Shown here one piece after another: positions 62,542 to 64,000 of a DNA stretch of 64,000 nt (position 1 is the stretch's first letter; every line of letters starts with the position of its first letter). Origin of the DNA: Nothophaeocryptopus gaeumannii (taxonomy: Eukaryota > Ascomycota > Dothideomycetes > Mycosphaerellales > Mycosphaerellaceae). A program made the translations under genes and the position numbers. The stretch covers positions 2,108,001 to 2,172,000 of the forward strand of contig JASISA010000027.1 of assembly GCA_031771865.1 (NCBI GenBank), given 5' to 3'. The notes beneath the pieces were generated by a model. The model had not been told where the DNA came from. It did not search any database and worked only from the letters and a program-made list of their open reading frames with translations.

Positions 62542-64000
62542 ATGCCGTGGAAGCCGCTGCCATCAGTCGCCTTTGCGATCTGTACATATCCCTTTGCCGC
62601 TACCGAGCCCGACGACCTTCCATTACAGCTTGGCGATCACATCTATATCATCGAGCAGGGCGGTAGCGCTCATGGTTGGTACCGCGGCTACCTGGTCGCG
62701 CCGCCTTCTTTGCTGGCTGGTCTGACCAGCGACCGTGGCCAGCAGCTTGAGCATCGCGTTTTCTCCGGAATCTTTCCCGTCAACTGCGTCGAGCTGCGAG
62801 AGTATCTGGGTGAAGGACATGAACTGCCGCAAGAGCTTGAGCAAGAAGATGTTGGCAACGATGAGGACGATGCGGGCCAGCGGCGGCGAAAAAGCGAAGC
62901 ATCGCAGGCCCGCCGAATGAGCCAGAGGCTGAGCAAGAAGCGGAGTACGCGTAGTTTGAAGAAGAGCAAGACGCGCTCCATGCTAATACCTGACGAACCT
63001 ATGCCACGACTGCCGAACGCGCCGAAGCCACTTGCCCCTGTGCCGCTGCTACGTGTCGGCGACGAGTCTGGCGTCTCCGCTGCAGAGCCGTTGGTCGACG
63101 AGATTGCGTCTTGCATGAGAGAGTGGCACGACGCGCGACTGCATGAGATGCTCCTTGCGCGAGGGTACCACCAGCTAGCCAAGGTGGAGGAGCTGATCAA
63201 GAGAGTGGACAATGCGCGAAACCAACTCATGCACGACGTTTTGACGCAGAAAGAGCTAGTGGAGCTACGAGAGGACACTGTGTGGGATCTGGTGGCCGGT
63301 AACAAGATGCTGAGCGACGAGGTCATTGTGCGGAGTCCGACGGAAAAGGGGCGCATTTTGACGGCAGACGACTCTGTCATTGAAATGTCGAGGCTACAAG
63401 CAAACATGAGCATACTCGATCGGCCTCTTAGGCCAGCGTCGGATAAACACATGCTTTACCATCTCTTGGTGGACGTGCGGAACCTGGTCATTGACACCGA
63501 GCTCCCGGGAACGCTGTACGTGACACTCTTTTCCAAGGAACATGGCGACAAGCCAAGGCCCATCAGCGAGGGTTACGCTATTGCAGTACCAGTACCAGTT
63601 ACTCCCTCTACAGCTCCCGAGGACCAGTCCAAGACTTTGTTCGTAAACCTCAACAACACAGATGTCGGCGTTGGCGCTGATTTGAGTTCACTGTATGTGG
63701 TATTCAAACTGCTGCGGGACGAACCCGTAAGGCAGACCGCCTATGGTCAAGGGATCAGCCATAGCCACAAACCGTCGCTACTACACAATGTGACGAGCTC
63801 CTCGTTCAACTCTGCCAAGGGGCGCCGTAGCGTCTTCGGCAGTCAGAGGAAGAAAACCGACCACGGCCGCAATCCATCTGCTGTGGAAGAGAGGCCAAGC
63901 ACATCAACTTCGCAAAGTTCTGGTCGTCAAGGTAGCTCCGGAGCAGCGTCAGTTAATGAGCCGCCTGGATCTCGTGAAGTCAAGATGTGTAGGCGTACTG
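62542..64000 (+). CDS. SH3-DOCK family Rho/Rac guanine nucleotide exchange factor (5' part, cut by window end)
   Basis: From ATG 62542 (MPWKPLPSVAFAICTYPFAA) the frame is open for over 480 codons to the window edge. The first 95 residues form an SH3 domain (PLQLGDHIYIIEQ, HGWYRGYLV, GIFPVNCVEL). A basic Ser/Arg/Lys linker follows, then the DOCK N-terminal helical region (DEIASCMREWHDARLHEMLL, TQKELVELREDTVWDLVAGN). Next comes the start of the C2-like DHR-1 domain (HMLYHLLVDVRNLVIDTELP, GTLYVTLFSKEHGD, DLSSLYVVFKLLRDEP). This matches fungal Dck1-type proteins, which work with an ELMO partner (Lmo1) to activate Rho/Rac GTPases in polar growth. The catalytic DHR-2 domain would lie beyond the window. 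Confidence 0.85.
   Translation, partial: MPWKPLPSVAFAICTYPFAATEPDDLPLQLGDHIYIIEQGGSAHGWYRGYLVAPPSLLAGLTSDRGQQLEHRVFSGIFPVNCVELREYLGEGHELPQELEQEDVGNDEDDAGQRRRKSEASQARRMSQRLSKKRSTRSLKKSKTRSMLIPDEPMPRLPNAPKPLAPVPLLRVGDESGVSAAEPLVDEIASCMREWHDARLHEMLLARGYHQLAKVEELIKRVDNARNQLMHDVLTQKELVELREDTVWDLVAGNKMLSDEVIVRSPTEKGRILTADDSVIEMSRLQANMSILDRPLRPASDKHMLYHLLVDVRNLVIDTELPGTLYVTLFSKEHGDKPRPISEGYAIAVPVPVTPSTAPEDQSKTLFVNLNNTDVGVGADLSSLYVVFKLLRDEPVRQTAYGQGISHSHKPSLLHNVTSSSFNSAKGRRSVFGSQRKKTDHGRNPSAVEERPSTSTSQSSGRQGSSGAASVNEPPGSREVKMCRRT

Noticed and set aside
1..64000. CRISPR arrays, prophage or intact transposons
   Set aside because: No spaced direct repeats, integrase, transposase or terminal repeats were seen; the sequence is eukaryotic nuclear DNA.

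Overview
The window looks like nuclear DNA of a filamentous ascomycete (Pezizomycotina, probably a Dothideomycete; the class is inference). The genes are broken by short GT-AG introns, mostly 42-65 nt, with GTRAGT-type donors and CTGAC/CTAAC branch sites. A single 5S rRNA gene lies dispersed among protein genes. The core genes are fungal or eukaryotic: SUMO, a Pmc1-type Ca2+-ATPase, Cwf19, GPN1, Atp10, Rpb3 and a DOCK-family GEF. All splice models were made by hand; the reported ones close in frame.

Layout. 0.2-3.0 kb: Cu-only superoxide dismutase with a long Ser/Thr/Gly tail and GPI signal, interrupted by one in-frame TAG. 4.0-4.3 kb: SUMO. 5.9-7.5 kb: nucleoside hydrolase. 7.6-12.4 kb: gene-sparse island with one complete and two partial 5S rRNA copies and a small secreted cysteine-rich protein. 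12.4-16.7 kb: Ca2+-ATPase. 17.7-20.8 kb: 14-exon secreted protein built from mini-exons and three cysteine modules. 21-24 kb: a fragment of an LPxELRN-family gene, then a broken 14-TM transporter. 24.7 kb: small cysteine/histidine-rich protein. 28.6-30.2 kb: 14-3-3-like protein. 31.3-34.2 kb: paxillin-like LIM protein. 35.0-35.6 kb: GFA-domain protein. 35.8-39.1 kb: three tandem LPxELRN genes, the last one decayed. 39.4-43.0 kb: divergent pair Cwf19/GPN1. 44.8-46.1 kb: C2H2 transcription factor. 46.1-50.4 kb: no supported gene. 50.4-53.1 kb: omega-type GST and a secreted S33 hydrolase with a frameshift. 53.6-58.2 kb: Atp10, short relics, Rpb3. 58.6-61.4 kb: secreted GH2 beta-mannosidase. 62.5 kb to the end: SH3-DOCK protein, cut by the window edge.

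No biosynthetic cluster, transposon, CRISPR array or tRNA was found. What stands out is (a) two extracellular proteins with T-V/S-T repeat stalks, one of them assembled from mini-exons, (b) a structurally intact but divergent 5S gene beside two partial copies, and (c) reading-frame lesions that fall only in accessory genes (SOD tail, transporter, LPxELRN paralogue, S33 hydrolase), while the conserved genes are all open. No clearly new multi-gene system could be demonstrated.
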